A stretch of DNA of 64,000 nt from Lachnospiraceae bacterium. Lineage in GTDB: Bacteria > Bacillota > Clostridia > Lachnospirales > Lachnospiraceae. Location of the stretch: contig JAQYAV010000041.1 in assembly GCA_029338675.1 (NCBI GenBank), positions 1 to 64,000 of the forward strand, in the 5' to 3' direction. The notes under the pieces were generated by a model. It had not been told where the DNA came from and did not search any database. It was given only the letters and a program-made list of their open reading frames with translations. The position numbers were made by a program, and so were the translations under genes. This document shows positions 16,500-25,108 of this stretch, piece by piece (positions within the stretch are counted from its first letter, which is position 1; each line of letters begins with the position of its first letter).

Positions 16500-17309
16500 T
16501 TATAGGCCGTAAACTACTGCCTTTGTCATATCAAGCGCTCTTTTATTTCCTTTTACATTATGCACTCTAAAGAATCTGCATCCCTTCATATATCCCATAA
16601 CTGAAGTTGCAATTGTAGCCTCTTCTCTTTCATCCACTGGTAAATTAAGGGAATTTCCAATCATAGATTTTCTTGAAGTACCGACTAATACAGGGTATCC
16701 CATATCAACTATTTTCTCTACGTTATTAAGAAGCTCTAAATTCTGATTCAAATCCTTTGCAAAACCAAATCCAGGATCAAGAATTATTTTGTCCTCTCTA
16801 ATTCCTGCCTTCTTGGCAATGGCAAGACTTTCTTCTAAATCTTTAACTACATCCTCTAAATAATTAGTATAATTCACATCATGACGATTATGCATTAAGC
16901 AATATGCTACATTATACTTTGCAACAACATCTGCCATTCCATCCTCCCACTTTAATCCCCATATATCATTTAGTAAATCTGCTCCAGCAAGTATCCCCGC
17001 TTCAGCAACTTTAGTTTTATATGTATCAAGGGATACAGGAATGTCAAAATGCTCCTTAATTGCCTCAATAACAAAACAACATCTCTCAATTTCCTCTCCA
17101 TCAGAAATCTTAATATGTCCAGGTCTTGTTGATTCTCCTCCAACATCAATAATATCAGCACCCTCAGCTATCATCTCTTCTGTATGTTTTAACGCAGCAT
17201 CAATATTGCTATATTTTCCACCATCTGAAAATGAATCTGGTGTAACATTAAGAATGCCCATAACATAAGGTTTTTTTCCAATTTCAAAATTTCTTTTTCC
17301 AATTAACAT
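16500..17309 (-). CDS. folP: Dihydropteroate synthase (FolP)
   Basis: About 269 residues when begun at the ATG at 17309, which has GGAGGG 7 bases upstream; an in-frame TTG at 17324 lies inside that ribosome site. DHPS condenses hydroxymethyl-dihydropterin pyrophosphate with p-aminobenzoate and is the target of sulfonamides. Motifs: MGILNVTPDSFSDGGKY (pterin-binding, near the N terminus), DVGGESTRPGH, then DLLNDIWG, DPGFGFAKDLNQN, and VGTSRKSMIG, followed by RVHNV near the C terminus. Seen between the HD gene and folBK with short gaps of 18-36 bases, so co-transcription is very likely. Confidence 0.97.
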   Translation of the reverse strand: MLIGKRNFEIGKKPYVMGILNVTPDSFSDGGKYSNIDAALKHTEEMIAEGADIIDVGGESTRPGHIKISDGEEIERCCFVIEAIKEHFDIPVSLDTYKTKVAEAGILAGADLLNDIWGLKWEDGMADVVAKYNVAYCLMHNRHDVNYTNYLEDVVKDLEESLAIAKKAGIREDKIILDPGFGFAKDLNQNLELLNNVEKIVDMGYPVLVGTSRKSMIGNSLNLPVDEREEATIATSVMGYMKGCRFFRVHNVKGNKRALDMTKAVVYGL

Positions 17310-17344
17310 TGCTATTCCCTCCAAGTAAATACATTAGTTTATTT

Positions 17345-17827
17345 TTATATTATTATCCCTTTGTTTTTCTTTGCTTCATCCCAATAACACTCTCCATACG
17401 CATTACACTCAAAACAATTTCTTGAAAGCTTATCTGCCTTATATAGAACATATCCAAATATATTATCTTCCTCCAAATTTGAATTCCCATGAGATTTGAT
17501 TGCTTTTATTATGCACTTTATCTCATCTTCTTTGAAGCTACAATTCTTAAGTATATTCTCTGCAATTGTTACACTTGCAGTTCTATGTTTCTCATTAGTT
17601 GTGTATTCTTTACTTCGTCCAATATCATGCAATAGTGCCGCTGCATATATGTGACTTTTTTCAATTCCGTACTGTTTTTCGAGGTTTATTATGTATGCAA
17701 TTCTCGCAACATCTATGCTATGGTCCATACCATGCCTGCAAAATATTCTATCCACCTCATGCTCAGCAATCACCCTCATACACTCTATAAATTTGTCATT
17801 ATTAAGTATCAAATTAATTCTTTCCAT
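17345..17827 (-). CDS. HD-domain phosphohydrolase within the folate cluster
   Basis: About 160 residues if begun at the ATG at 17827, after AAAGGGA. A compact HD domain: H-(HGMDHS, near residue 33-38), the HD pair in LLHDIGRSKEY, then the later His and Asp (KSHGNS and YKADKLSRNC). The C-terminal end has a CxxC and one more Cys (CFECNAYGEC). HD proteins hydrolyse phosphate esters of nucleotides and related molecules. The gene lies between folC and folP, and no Nudix-type dihydroneopterin-triphosphate pyrophosphatase is seen in this cluster. I infer, without proof, that this HD enzyme could do that missing dephosphorylation step. Confidence 0.8.
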   Translation of the reverse strand: MERINLILNNDKFIECMRVIAEHEVDRIFCRHGMDHSIDVARIAYIINLEKQYGIEKSHIYAAALLHDIGRSKEYTTNEKHRTASVTIAENILKNCSFKEDEIKCIIKAIKSHGNSNLEEDNIFGYVLYKADKLSRNCFECNAYGECYWDEAKKNKGIII

Positions 17828-17959
17828 ATTAAGTATCCCTTTTGTTCTACCAGCTGTCATTTTCTATATTGAATCATGCCTTGATTTACTTGCTGTAATG
17901 GGTGTCAGCTTTGCTAACAACTTCATTTCCGCACTTCTAAAATCCAATTATCTAAAAAT

Positions 17960-19228
17960 TTATATTAAATAATCTGACAAAAATGATAATGAACCACATA
18001 CTATTATTTCACCATTGTCATCACAGACCAAATCTGCTTGCTCCATTGCCTTCATAGGATTATCTGCCAAAATAGTTTTTACCCCTTTTTTATTAAGTAG
18101 CTTTGCAAGAATTTCCTTGTCTAAGCCCCTTATATTATTAGGAGTAATAACTACTGCCTGCTGCATTGATGGAGCTAATATATCCACCATTTTTTCATAT
18201 TCTTTATCCTTTAATACTCCTATTATATAAACAAACTTATCATTTGTAAAATACTTATTCAAGGACTCCTTAAGCATTAGCCAGGCCTTCTCATTATGCG
18301 CTCCGTCCACATACATTTCATGCTTTGTTTTATGCTTTATACATGTTAATCTTCCTATCCAAAATGTGTGAATTAAGCCCTCTTTTACTGTTTCTTTTTC
18401 AATAAAATATCCATTATTATTTAATGCATTTATCACTTCAATTGCTGTGCATGCGTTACTTATCTGATGTTCTCCCAGCATAGATATTTCATAGCTATCC
18501 CCTTTGTAATGAAATACTGTGCCATTTTTTGTTCTACTGTTAACAACGATATCGCTTTCATCTACTTCAACGTAACAACTTCCCTTATCTAAACAATTCT
18601 TCTTTAACACATTCCCTACTTCTTTTTCCTGTGGATGTGAAACACATATACTGTTTTCTCGAATTATACCTGATTTATGCATTGCAATTTCAGATATTGA
18701 ATCACCTAAAAACTGCATGTGGTCTAAACTTATAGATGCAAATACAGTCATAAATGTATTAGATATTACATTTGTACCATCTAAATCTCCGCCCATTCCA
18801 CATTCAATAAGTGCAAAGTCAACCTTTTGTTCTTCAAAGTAAATAAAAGCAATTGCTGTTTCTATTTCAAAAGCAGTAGGACTATTATAGCCCTCTTTTA
18901 CCATCTCCTCAACAACATCTGCCACCTTTTGAAGTAGCTTTGCAAATTCACTTTCACTCATTTCTTCTTTATTAATAGTAAATCTCTCAAGATAAGTGAA
19001 CAGTGTTGGGGATACATATCTTCCAACTTTTTTTCCCGAACGAATTAATATTTCTTCAACATACGAAAAAATGGAGCCTTTACCATTAGTTCCACCAATA
19101 TGCAAACAAGTGCATTTATCCTGTGGATTTCCCAATCTACGTAAAAGCTCCTTAATATTCTCAAGACCTGGTACAATACCAAGTTTATTTTTTTCATTTA
19201 TATACTGCATTGCCTGACTAAAGTTCAT
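17960..19228 (-). CDS. folC: Folylpolyglutamate synthase / dihydrofolate synthase (FolC)
   Basis: About 422 residues. A Mur-ligase type ATP-dependent enzyme that adds glutamate to dihydropteroate or to folate. Seen: NPQDKCTCLHIGGTNGKGS (P-loop, about residue 43-53), YVSPTLFTYLERFTIN (folate loop), a YFEEQKVDFALIECGMGGDLDGTNV stretch where the omega loop and Mg-binding Glu sit, ISLDHMQFLG, and the C-terminal glutamate-ligase part with YVDGAHNEKA. Two consecutive ATG codons (19231 and 19228) are possible; the second is better spaced from GGGAG. It heads the fol cluster, and folBK, folP and the HD gene follow on the same strand. About 25 bases separate it from the upstream deacetylase gene, so they may be co-transcribed. 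Confidence 0.95.
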   Translation of the reverse strand: MNFSQAMQYINEKNKLGIVPGLENIKELLRRLGNPQDKCTCLHIGGTNGKGSIFSYVEEILIRSGKKVGRYVSPTLFTYLERFTINKEEMSESEFAKLLQKVADVVEEMVKEGYNSPTAFEIETAIAFIYFEEQKVDFALIECGMGGDLDGTNVISNTFMTVFASISLDHMQFLGDSISEIAMHKSGIIRENSICVSHPQEKEVGNVLKKNCLDKGSCYVEVDESDIVVNSRTKNGTVFHYKGDSYEISMLGEHQISNACTAIEVINALNNNGYFIEKETVKEGLIHTFWIGRLTCIKHKTKHEMYVDGAHNEKAWLMLKESLNKYFTNDKFVYIIGVLKDKEYEKMVDILAPSMQQAVVITPNNIRGLDKEILAKLLNKKGVKTILADNPMKAMEQADLVCDDNGEIIVCGSLSFLSDYLI

Positions 19229-19256
19229 CATGTTCTCCCTAATAGCATTATTAGTA

Positions 19257-20426
19257 TTACTCTGAGAAATGCTGAACAGGATCAGTAGACATATCGATAG
19301 GTAAAATCTGATAACCTTCTTCCTTAAGTGTTTTAATCAAACTATCCAATCCATCAACAGTTTCGTGCTTATAATCTAAATCATGTAATAAAACGATTGA
19401 ATCACTCTCATTACTTCTTACATACTCAAGCACACTATCATTAAGTTCATCTGCTGTAAGACTATCATCAACCGCATCTCCAGATAACGCATTCCAATCA
19501 AAATATGTAATACCTTTACTATCAAGATATTCTATTAATTCTGAAATGTCAACCTCAGAAACCGAATTAGAGCTTCCTCCTGGGAATCTATAAAATCTGC
19601 AGTCCACACCTGTTTCATCATACAAGAAATTATGTATTGATTCTACATCCTTAACAAAGGCTTCCTTATCAGCATATATTTCTTCATAAACATGTGAAAA
19701 TGAATGCATAGCAAGCGTATGCCCTCTTTCAACAATATCCGTATAATACTGCCAATATTCTGGATTCTCACTCTTAACAACAAAGAATGTTCCTTTCACA
19801 TCATTTTGATCAAGGATATCTAATATTTCTCCTGTATACTGACTTGGTCCGTCATCAAATGTAAGATATACTCTCTTGCCGTTTAACTTAGGTTCTTCAA
19901 TAACAGTAATCTCCCCCGTAACATTGTTATACTTTGGAGCAGCAAGATTATGGTTACTCGACTCAGTATTTTTATCCAAATCCTTATATGCAGCCTTATC
20001 AAGCAATTCTTTATCTAAATCGCTATATTCTGAAGTAGCTTCTTCTACCTTAGCCACAGACTGATTAGATTTAGCCAACTGTCTCTCTAGTATCATATCA
20101 ACCTTACGTTCTATACCATTCATTTTGACCAGCAAATACAGACAAAACAATATTGGAACAGCACACATAATAAGCATCATCATCAAAAGAATTTTCTTTA
20201 TGCTATCAACATTCTTTCTATTATATGTTGTTGCATACTCTTCCTCAGCTTCATCAAATATATCTTCCTCAAAAGAATCCTCATCCATAGTAGAAATATC
20301 TCCATCAAAAGAATCCTCTTCTTCAACAGAAATATCTTCTTCGTTAGACATATCTTCATTAAGCTCCATATCCTCATCAAAAATATTATTTTTTTCAGTT
20401 GTAAAATTTTTTTCTGTCTTCTTCAT
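19257..20426 (-). CDS. Membrane-anchored polysaccharide deacetylase (NodB-like)
   Basis: A 389-residue protein: an acidic N-terminal cytoplasmic tail of about 75 residues, a membrane helix (about 79-103, KILLMMMLIMCAVPILFCLYL), a linker, and a NodB catalytic domain outside the membrane. Its five motifs are all there: TFDDG (about 188-192, metal Asp and base), HSFSH (metal His pair), RFPGG, DWN and LLHD. Such enzymes remove N-acetyl groups from peptidoglycan or a wall polysaccharide, which blocks lysozyme. Ribosome site AAAGGA precedes the start. The unusually long Asp/Glu-rich N tail has no recognised role. Peptidoglycan substrate is inferred. Confidence 0.9.
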   Translation of the reverse strand: MKKTEKNFTTEKNNIFDEDMELNEDMSNEEDISVEEEDSFDGDISTMDEDSFEEDIFDEAEEEYATTYNRKNVDSIKKILLMMMLIMCAVPILFCLYLLVKMNGIERKVDMILERQLAKSNQSVAKVEEATSEYSDLDKELLDKAAYKDLDKNTESSNHNLAAPKYNNVTGEITVIEEPKLNGKRVYLTFDDGPSQYTGEILDILDQNDVKGTFFVVKSENPEYWQYYTDIVERGHTLAMHSFSHVYEEIYADKEAFVKDVESIHNFLYDETGVDCRFYRFPGGSSNSVSEVDISELIEYLDSKGITYFDWNALSGDAVDDSLTADELNDSVLEYVRSNESDSIVLLHDLDYKHETVDGLDSLIKTLKEEGYQILPIDMSTDPVQHFSE

Positions 20427-20488
20427 AATTAGTCCTTTACATCCCTAGATATTGTGGTATAATAAATACATCATACAAATTGATACAT

Positions 20489-20521
20489 ACAACCTTTAGA
20501 TTTTTTCTTCAAAAAGGTTGT
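20489..20521 (+). terminator. Hairpin with plus-strand U-tract upstream of the deacetylase
   Basis: Nine-base arms (ACAACCTTT/AAAGGTTGT) with a 15-base loop, followed on the plus strand by TTTTTTATT. On the minus strand there is no U-tract, so it cannot be a normal terminator of the gene ending at 20563. No plus-strand gene in front of it needs it. Confidence 0.4.
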
Positions 20522-20562
20522 ATTTTTTATTGTAAAACTTTGTTAATATTTTGTCAAGTTCT

Positions 20563-21369
20563 TCAAGTATATTTCTTAACACTTTTGTAATATTTATCCC
20601 GCCATTTTTTACCCTCATTTTGAATATCAATTGCCAGCTGTTCTAATTTAATATATTCTCCTTTCCACTTGTTTTCCATTGATTTTACTATATTTTCCAA
20701 TTCTTCATTTTTTATTTTTATCATTTTTTCAATTTCATTATCACATTTTTCTTTTAGTTTTTTTATTTTATTCTCATACTCAAATATTACTTTTTCATTA
20801 CAAATACACAAACTTTCCCATTTCAGTTGTTCATCTCTTCCAACTGATATTTTTAGTATTTTTTCGCATTTTTCGCCATAAAAGATCTCCAAAAATGCAT
20901 TTTTTACATATATGTGCTTGTCACTCAAACCACAAGATATAGTATTTATTTCATATATTTTATTTTTGTCTACAATATGCATATATTTTATGTTTATGCC
21001 CTCGCTAGCTTTAACGCCAAATAAAAGATAGATTCTGCTACCAAGCACCACTAGCTTCATATAGCAAATTTTACTAATTACTTCATCATCTTTAAGCAAT
21101 ATTTCGTCACTATCATTTTCTGTATTATGTAGCACTTCACTTATATCATTTTGCAATTTTTTAATTATTATTTCTTTATTAATAGTTAAATAGGCTATAT
21201 ATAGCTTTCCCTCATACACTTCGCAAGTTAAGTTCTTTTCATAATCTCTTGCCACATAATTCCACCATGCTCTTTTTGTTCCATCCATATTCATGGCAAC
21301 CACATTTTTTCCCTCACAAAAGATAGCTATTCTTTTGCCTGTATCTACCTCATATAGTCCATCTTTCAT
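20563..21369 (-). CDS. Uncharacterised protein with C-terminal coiled coil
   Basis: A 268-residue protein with a good ribosome site (AAAAAGGAGAAG) before the ATG at 21369. I do not recognise it. Residues 1-190 are rich in alternating hydrophobic and charged stretches, with repeated short strands ending in Y or W (KLYIAYLTINKEII, RIYLLFGVKAS, KIYEINTISCG), a pattern typical of beta-propeller-like folds. Residues about 200-262 form a long charged helix (ENKIKKLKEKCDNEIEKM, then IKNEELENIVKSM), which looks like a coiled coil. No signal peptide or membrane helix. It lies alone between the deacetylase and a plus-strand Cys-rich gene, so neighbours do not help. Confidence 0.7.
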   Translation of the reverse strand: MKDGLYEVDTGKRIAIFCEGKNVVAMNMDGTKRAWWNYVARDYEKNLTCEVYEGKLYIAYLTINKEIIIKKLQNDISEVLHNTENDSDEILLKDDEVISKICYMKLVVLGSRIYLLFGVKASEGINIKYMHIVDKNKIYEINTISCGLSDKHIYVKNAFLEIFYGEKCEKILKISVGRDEQLKWESLCICNEKVIFEYENKIKKLKEKCDNEIEKMIKIKNEELENIVKSMENKWKGEYIKLEQLAIDIQNEGKKWRDKYYKSVKKYT

Positions 21370-21574
21370 TATTCTTCTCCTTTTTACTCTATAATTTACT
21401 ATCTAAATACAGTTTTTATATTCACCTGCAAAGCTATACTTTATTGCTACGTATTAAATTAAGATTTCTTTATACAATATATGTTTTTCCAATCACAAAA
21501 ATCACTTTTTTGAATACCTTACTATAAAAGAATAAGCATTTTATTTTGCTTTATAATAAGGAAAGGATAATATT

Positions 21575-22459
21575 ATGGCTAAATCATCATGTCCTTGTAA
21601 TAAACGGATTTCTAGTAATAATGCTTCTAACTGTTCAAACTGTTGCTTTGATATATGTACAAATCCTCAATGTGGCGATCCACATTTTCTATCGTTATTA
21701 GCACCTGTTGTATACGATGAAATCGGAATCAATCTGTGCCAGACTGTACCAGTTGCCAATCTTTTAACAAACTATCCTACTGCCGAATATGCATCAGCAG
21801 AAGCCATTTCACTTAATTTCACATCTCAAACAACTGCAAGCTCGATTGTGCAAATACCTAGCAGGCCAAATTGCTACGAAATTAACCTAACGAACCTCTC
21901 ATTTACAATCAAATTAAATTTATTTGATTGTTGCAAAAGGCTGCTAGGTTCAATACCTCTATCAAATGTTATCTATCTCCCATCAGATACAACCTCTGCT
22001 GGTTATGACGAAGAAACCAATCCTTCTAATGTTACTCTTGATTTGTTTGCGCCTTATGGTGTTTCTTACACTGGTGGTGTATTAACTACTCCATACATTA
22101 ACTTCATTGGCTTTTCTTCGGAGTCTAATTCACCAGCACAAGGTCTTAATGCTCAGGCTATATTTAAGGTATTAGATTTCAATCTTGCAAATGAAGCAAT
22201 AACTCTCGGCTTGACTCTTACAATTAATTCTATGTACTACAACGAATATCAGATTCCACATAATGGAAAAACAATTATTTCAAAAGGTAAAATTATATCA
22301 TCAGAGGATTCAGTTTGCATGGATTTTGTAACTGGAAGCTTGTTGGATAGGGATATCAAACCTCTAGAACTATTTAATGTAAAAGATAGCAAGGAAGATT
22401 GTTCTAAACCTGATATAACACCTTGCATGTGCGATTTGGACGTAACTACAACAGTATAA
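21575..22459 (+). CDS. Cys-rich protein of unknown function
   Basis: A 294-residue protein with AAGGAAAGGA upstream. The first 33 residues hold nine Cys (CPC, CSNCC, CTNPQC), and a further group sits in the middle (DCCKRL) and at the end (CSKPDITPCMC). The middle is beta-rich, with many Thr, Ser and Asn (LTNLSFTIKLNLFD, FIGFSSESN). No clear signal peptide, no membrane helix. A clustering of Cys around a beta-rich core is common in spore coat and exosporium proteins of Firmicutes, but nothing here proves sporulation control. The gene is alone on the plus strand with a minus-strand gene behind it. Family not recognised. Confidence 0.75.
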   Translation: MAKSSCPCNKRISSNNASNCSNCCFDICTNPQCGDPHFLSLLAPVVYDEIGINLCQTVPVANLLTNYPTAEYASAEAISLNFTSQTTASSIVQIPSRPNCYEINLTNLSFTIKLNLFDCCKRLLGSIPLSNVIYLPSDTTSAGYDEETNPSNVTLDLFAPYGVSYTGGVLTTPYINFIGFSSESNSPAQGLNAQAIFKVLDFNLANEAITLGLTLTINSMYYNEYQIPHNGKTIISKGKIISSEDSVCMDFVTGSLLDRDIKPLELFNVKDSKEDCSKPDITPCMCDLDVTTTV

Positions 22460-22614
22460 TTATTCCAAAACAAACGAATGTATCAACAAATAGAAAATTT
22501 TTTTAATGAATTCAATAGTAATTATTAAAAATTTATTTTTTCTATAAATATTTTTTGTATTTTTGATAATACTAATGTTACAAATGATTATGTGAAATAA
22601 GGAGAACATATAAT

Positions 22615-22974
22615 ATGAAGAAAATCAAATCAATTATACTAATTAGCACATTGTGTCTTATGACAATCTTTTGTTTTACAGGCTGTGGTGAGCAAGAGAC
22701 TTCATCTGACGGGAGTACTAGTACAACAAAAGACACAGAAAACACAACAACTATTCAGCCAACAACTGAAGCAACAACCGAGGCTCCAACTACAAAAGCA
22801 ACAACTGAAACTCAAACTACAGAAAAAAATAATAACGGTGATGGTTTAATCAACGATGCTGAGGATGCCGTTGACGACGTTGGAAATGGTCTTAAAGAAA
22901 TGTTAGACGGGGATGACTCAAAAGATACAGACAACGCCCCGAATAGCAAAGATACAAACACAAAAAACAAATAA
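22615..22974 (+). CDS. Small Thr/Glu-rich lipoprotein
   Basis: A 119-residue lipoprotein precursor. Signal peptide of about 22 residues ending in the lipobox FTGC, so acylated Cys is about residue 24. After it comes a low-complexity TTE/TTK linker (residues about 33-75) and an acidic tail with DAEDAVDDVGNGLKEMLDGDD. No folded domain is visible. Similar TTE-rich linkers occur in the SleB-like and amidase-like proteins of this window, which suggests a shared cell-wall spanning role. Ribosome site AAGGAGAA precedes the ATG. A strong bidirectional terminator follows. Function unknown. Confidence 0.85.
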   Translation: MKKIKSIILISTLCLMTIFCFTGCGEQETSSDGSTSTTKDTENTTTIQPTTEATTEAPTTKATTETQTTEKNNNGDGLINDAEDAVDDVGNGLKEMLDGDDSKDTDNAPNSKDTNTKNK

Positions 22975-22978
22975 AAAT

Positions 22979-23050
22979 AATCCCTCTGATAATATTCATT
23001 ATAGTATTAAAAACTTTACTATAATGCAGCTTAACAGAGGGATTTTTTTC
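22979..23050. terminator. Two-tier bidirectional terminator
   Basis: Outer 10-bp stem (AATCCCTCTG/CAGAGGGATT) and inner 10-bp stem (CATTATAGTA/TACTATAATG). T-rich on both outer sides, TTTTTTTC on the plus strand. It stands between the converging lipoprotein and membrane-protein genes. Confidence 0.85.
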
Positions 23051-23073
23051 TTTTATTAATTTATTTTTATGAA

Positions 23074-23427
23074 TCAATCTTTCAACTTAAAGCTTTTTTT
23101 CAGTTTATTTTGCATTTCATCATACTGCCTGTACATCCTTTGGACGCTATTTTCAAGTAAGTAATAATGCATAACATAAGGAATAAGTAACACAAACAAG
23201 CCAACTGTCAAAGCAACAATTGCCATAGAACCAGTATAATTTACATATAATATACATATAACTGTTCCAAGTGCAAACAAAACAGTCACAATTAAATGAA
23301 CTAATCTTTCATGGGCATAGAATCCTATTTGTATCAAATGCTTTTTTATCTCTTCTTCCCAATCAGAATCATCATTTTCTAAAACTTCATCAATATAGCT
23401 CAAGTATTGTAATATTCTCTTTTTCAT
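23074..23427 (-). CDS. Small two-helix membrane protein, unknown function
   Basis: A 117-residue protein starting at the ATG at 23427, which has AGGAGG 8 bases upstream; an in-frame ATG at 23445 is inside the leader. Layout: an acidic N-terminal helical stretch (about 1-45, EVLENDDSDWEEEIKKHL), two adjacent membrane helices (about 45-62 and 67-86, LIVTVLFALGTVICILYV and AIVALTVGLFVLLIPYVM), and a basic C-terminal helix ending KKSFKLKD. The helix-turn-helix in the membrane with both ends likely on one side is seen in many small regulators and assembly factors. I do not recognise the family. It lies between a lipoprotein and clpX, both on the plus strand. Confidence 0.75.
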   Translation of the reverse strand: MKKRILQYLSYIDEVLENDDSDWEEEIKKHLIQIGFYAHERLVHLIVTVLFALGTVICILYVNYTGSMAIVALTVGLFVLLIPYVMHYYLLENSVQRMYRQYDEMQNKLKKSFKLKD

Positions 23428-23528
23428 AGTCACTGCCTCCTGCATTTAATGTTTTTCGCAAAATAACACAAACAAAAGCCAAATAAGCCTTGTATAATTT
23501 ATTTTTTATTTACATTATCAAATCTGTT

Positions 23529-23619
23529 ATTTTGTTATTTCAATAGTGTGATTATTTCGTTATTTCAATGGTGTTATTTCGTTACTTCAATGGTGTTATT
23601 TCGTTACTTCAATAGTGTA
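23529..23619. repeat. Four tandem ~22-bp copies upstream of clpX
   Basis: Copies at 23529-23550, 23554-23575, 23576-23597 and 23598-23619. The core is ATTTCGTTACTTCAATGGTGTT with small changes. The last copy ends about 110 bases before the clpX start. No spacer-repeat order, so it is not a CRISPR array. Confidence 0.8.
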
Positions 23620-23728
23620 ATTAAGTTGATTTTACAAATAATTTCTCATATAATGTATTCTATATTAAATACTATATCATAATATAGTTATTTACAATAT
23701 AACTATTTTGTATTGGAGGATAGATATT

Positions 23729-25108
23729 ATGTCGGATAAAATAAACGAAAATAACAATAACAATAATAATGATGATGACGAATATGAAAAATATTGCTAC
23801 CTGTGTAGGCGTCCTGAATCATCTGCCGGTCCATTTATTTCATTGCCTGGTAATTTTCATATATGTAATACTTGTATGCAAAAAAGCTTTGATACAATCA
23901 ATCAAAATCCAATGCAATTCATGGATTTTAGCAAAATGCAGAATATAAATATGTCACAATTCATGCCATTTGATGATATTCCAAAATCTCAAAAGGTTAA
24001 GAAAAAGAAAGAAAAAGAAAAACCCGAAAAAGAGGAAGTTCCTCTTACACTAGAAAATATACCAGCACCACACAAAATAAAGGCTATGCTTGATGAGTAT
24101 GTTATTGGACAAGAATATGCTAAAAAGTGCATTTCCGTTGCAGTATACAATCATTACAAGCGTGTTATAACTAACACAATGGATGATATCGAAATCGAGA
24201 AATCAAATATGCTTATGCTTGGACCAACCGGCTGTGGTAAAACATATCTAGTTAAAACCATCGCCAAATTACTTAATGTACCTCTCGCTATTACAGATGC
24301 AACCTCTTTAACAGAAGCAGGTTACATTGGTGACGATGTAGAAAGTATTTTATCTAAGCTTTTAGCTGTGGCTGATAACGATGTAGAAAAAGCCGAACAT
24401 GGTATTGTATTTATTGATGAAATCGATAAAATTGCCAAGAAAAAAGAAACGAGAAGTCGTGACGTAAGTGGTGAAGCAGTGCAGCAGGGATTGCTCAAAA
24501 TATTAGAAGGTGCTGACGTTGAAGTACCTGTAGGGTCAGGTAGCAAAAACGCAATGACTCCTATGACAACAATGAACACTCGCAACATTTTATTTATCTG
24601 TGGTGGTGCTTTTCCTGAAATCGAAACAATTATTAAGCAACGCTTAAACAAGCAATCTTCAATGGGATTTAATGCGGAGCTTAAAGATATATACGATAAA
24701 GAAAATAATATCATAAAGGAAGTAAGCAATGAAGACTTACGTGAATTTGGTATGATACCTGAGTTTCTAGGCCGTCTTCCAGTATTATTTACTCTAGATG
24801 CCCTTGATAAAGATATGTACATCAAGATATTAAAAGAGCCAAAAAATGCCATACTAAAGCAATACCAAAAACTTCTTGAGCTTGACGAAGTATTACTTGA
24901 ATTTGATGATTCAGCATATGAAGCAATTGCTGATTTAGCTATGGAAAAAAATACTGGTGCCAGAGCTCTTAGAGCTATTATTGAGAAATTTATGCTTGAT
25001 ATTATGTATGAGATTCCTCGTGATGATAATATTGGAAAGGTTACTATTACAGGAGATTACATAAGAGGTAAAGGTTCTCCTGTAATTGAACTTCGCGGAA
25101 TCAACTAA
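23729..25108 (+). CDS. clpX: ATP-dependent Clp protease ATP-binding subunit ClpX
   Basis: A 459-residue AAA+ unfoldase that feeds substrates to ClpP. Start at 23729 has GGAGG; the longer TTG reading lacks one. The N-terminal zinc domain (about residues 22-50) has CYLC and CNTC. A long charged linker rich in Lys and Glu precedes the AAA+ domain with Walker A GPTGCGKT, pore loop GYIGDD, Walker B VFIDEIDK, and sensor arginines (GRLP, GARALR). The ClpP-binding loop usually reads I/L-G-F; here it is MGF. clpP and tig are not next to it, unlike the common tig-clpP-clpX layout, so it could be a second ClpX copy. The following gene starts 60 bases after, in a tandem duplication. Confidence 0.93.
   Translation: MSDKINENNNNNNNDDDEYEKYCYLCRRPESSAGPFISLPGNFHICNTCMQKSFDTINQNPMQFMDFSKMQNINMSQFMPFDDIPKSQKVKKKKEKEKPEKEEVPLTLENIPAPHKIKAMLDEYVIGQEYAKKCISVAVYNHYKRVITNTMDDIEIEKSNMLMLGPTGCGKTYLVKTIAKLLNVPLAITDATSLTEAGYIGDDVESILSKLLAVADNDVEKAEHGIVFIDEIDKIAKKKETRSRDVSGEAVQQGLLKILEGADVEVPVGSGSKNAMTPMTTMNTRNILFICGGAFPEIETIIKQRLNKQSSMGFNAELKDIYDKENNIIKEVSNEDLREFGMIPEFLGRLPVLFTLDALDKDMYIKILKEPKNAILKQYQKLLELDEVLLEFDDSAYEAIADLAMEKNTGARALRAIIEKFMLDIMYEIPRDDNIGKVTITGDYIRGKGSPVIELRGIN

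Noticed and set aside
20489..20521. Terminator of the 20563-21369 gene
   Set aside because: On the minus strand no U-tract follows; the T-run is on the plus strand only.
23529..23619. Possible CRISPR array
   Set aside because: The units are contiguous, 22 bp, without unique spacers, and no cas gene is in the window.
24322..24852. Open frame of 176 codons on the minus strand
   Set aside because: It lies entirely antisense to the conserved AAA+ domain of clpX, with no ribosome site and no recognisable protein features.
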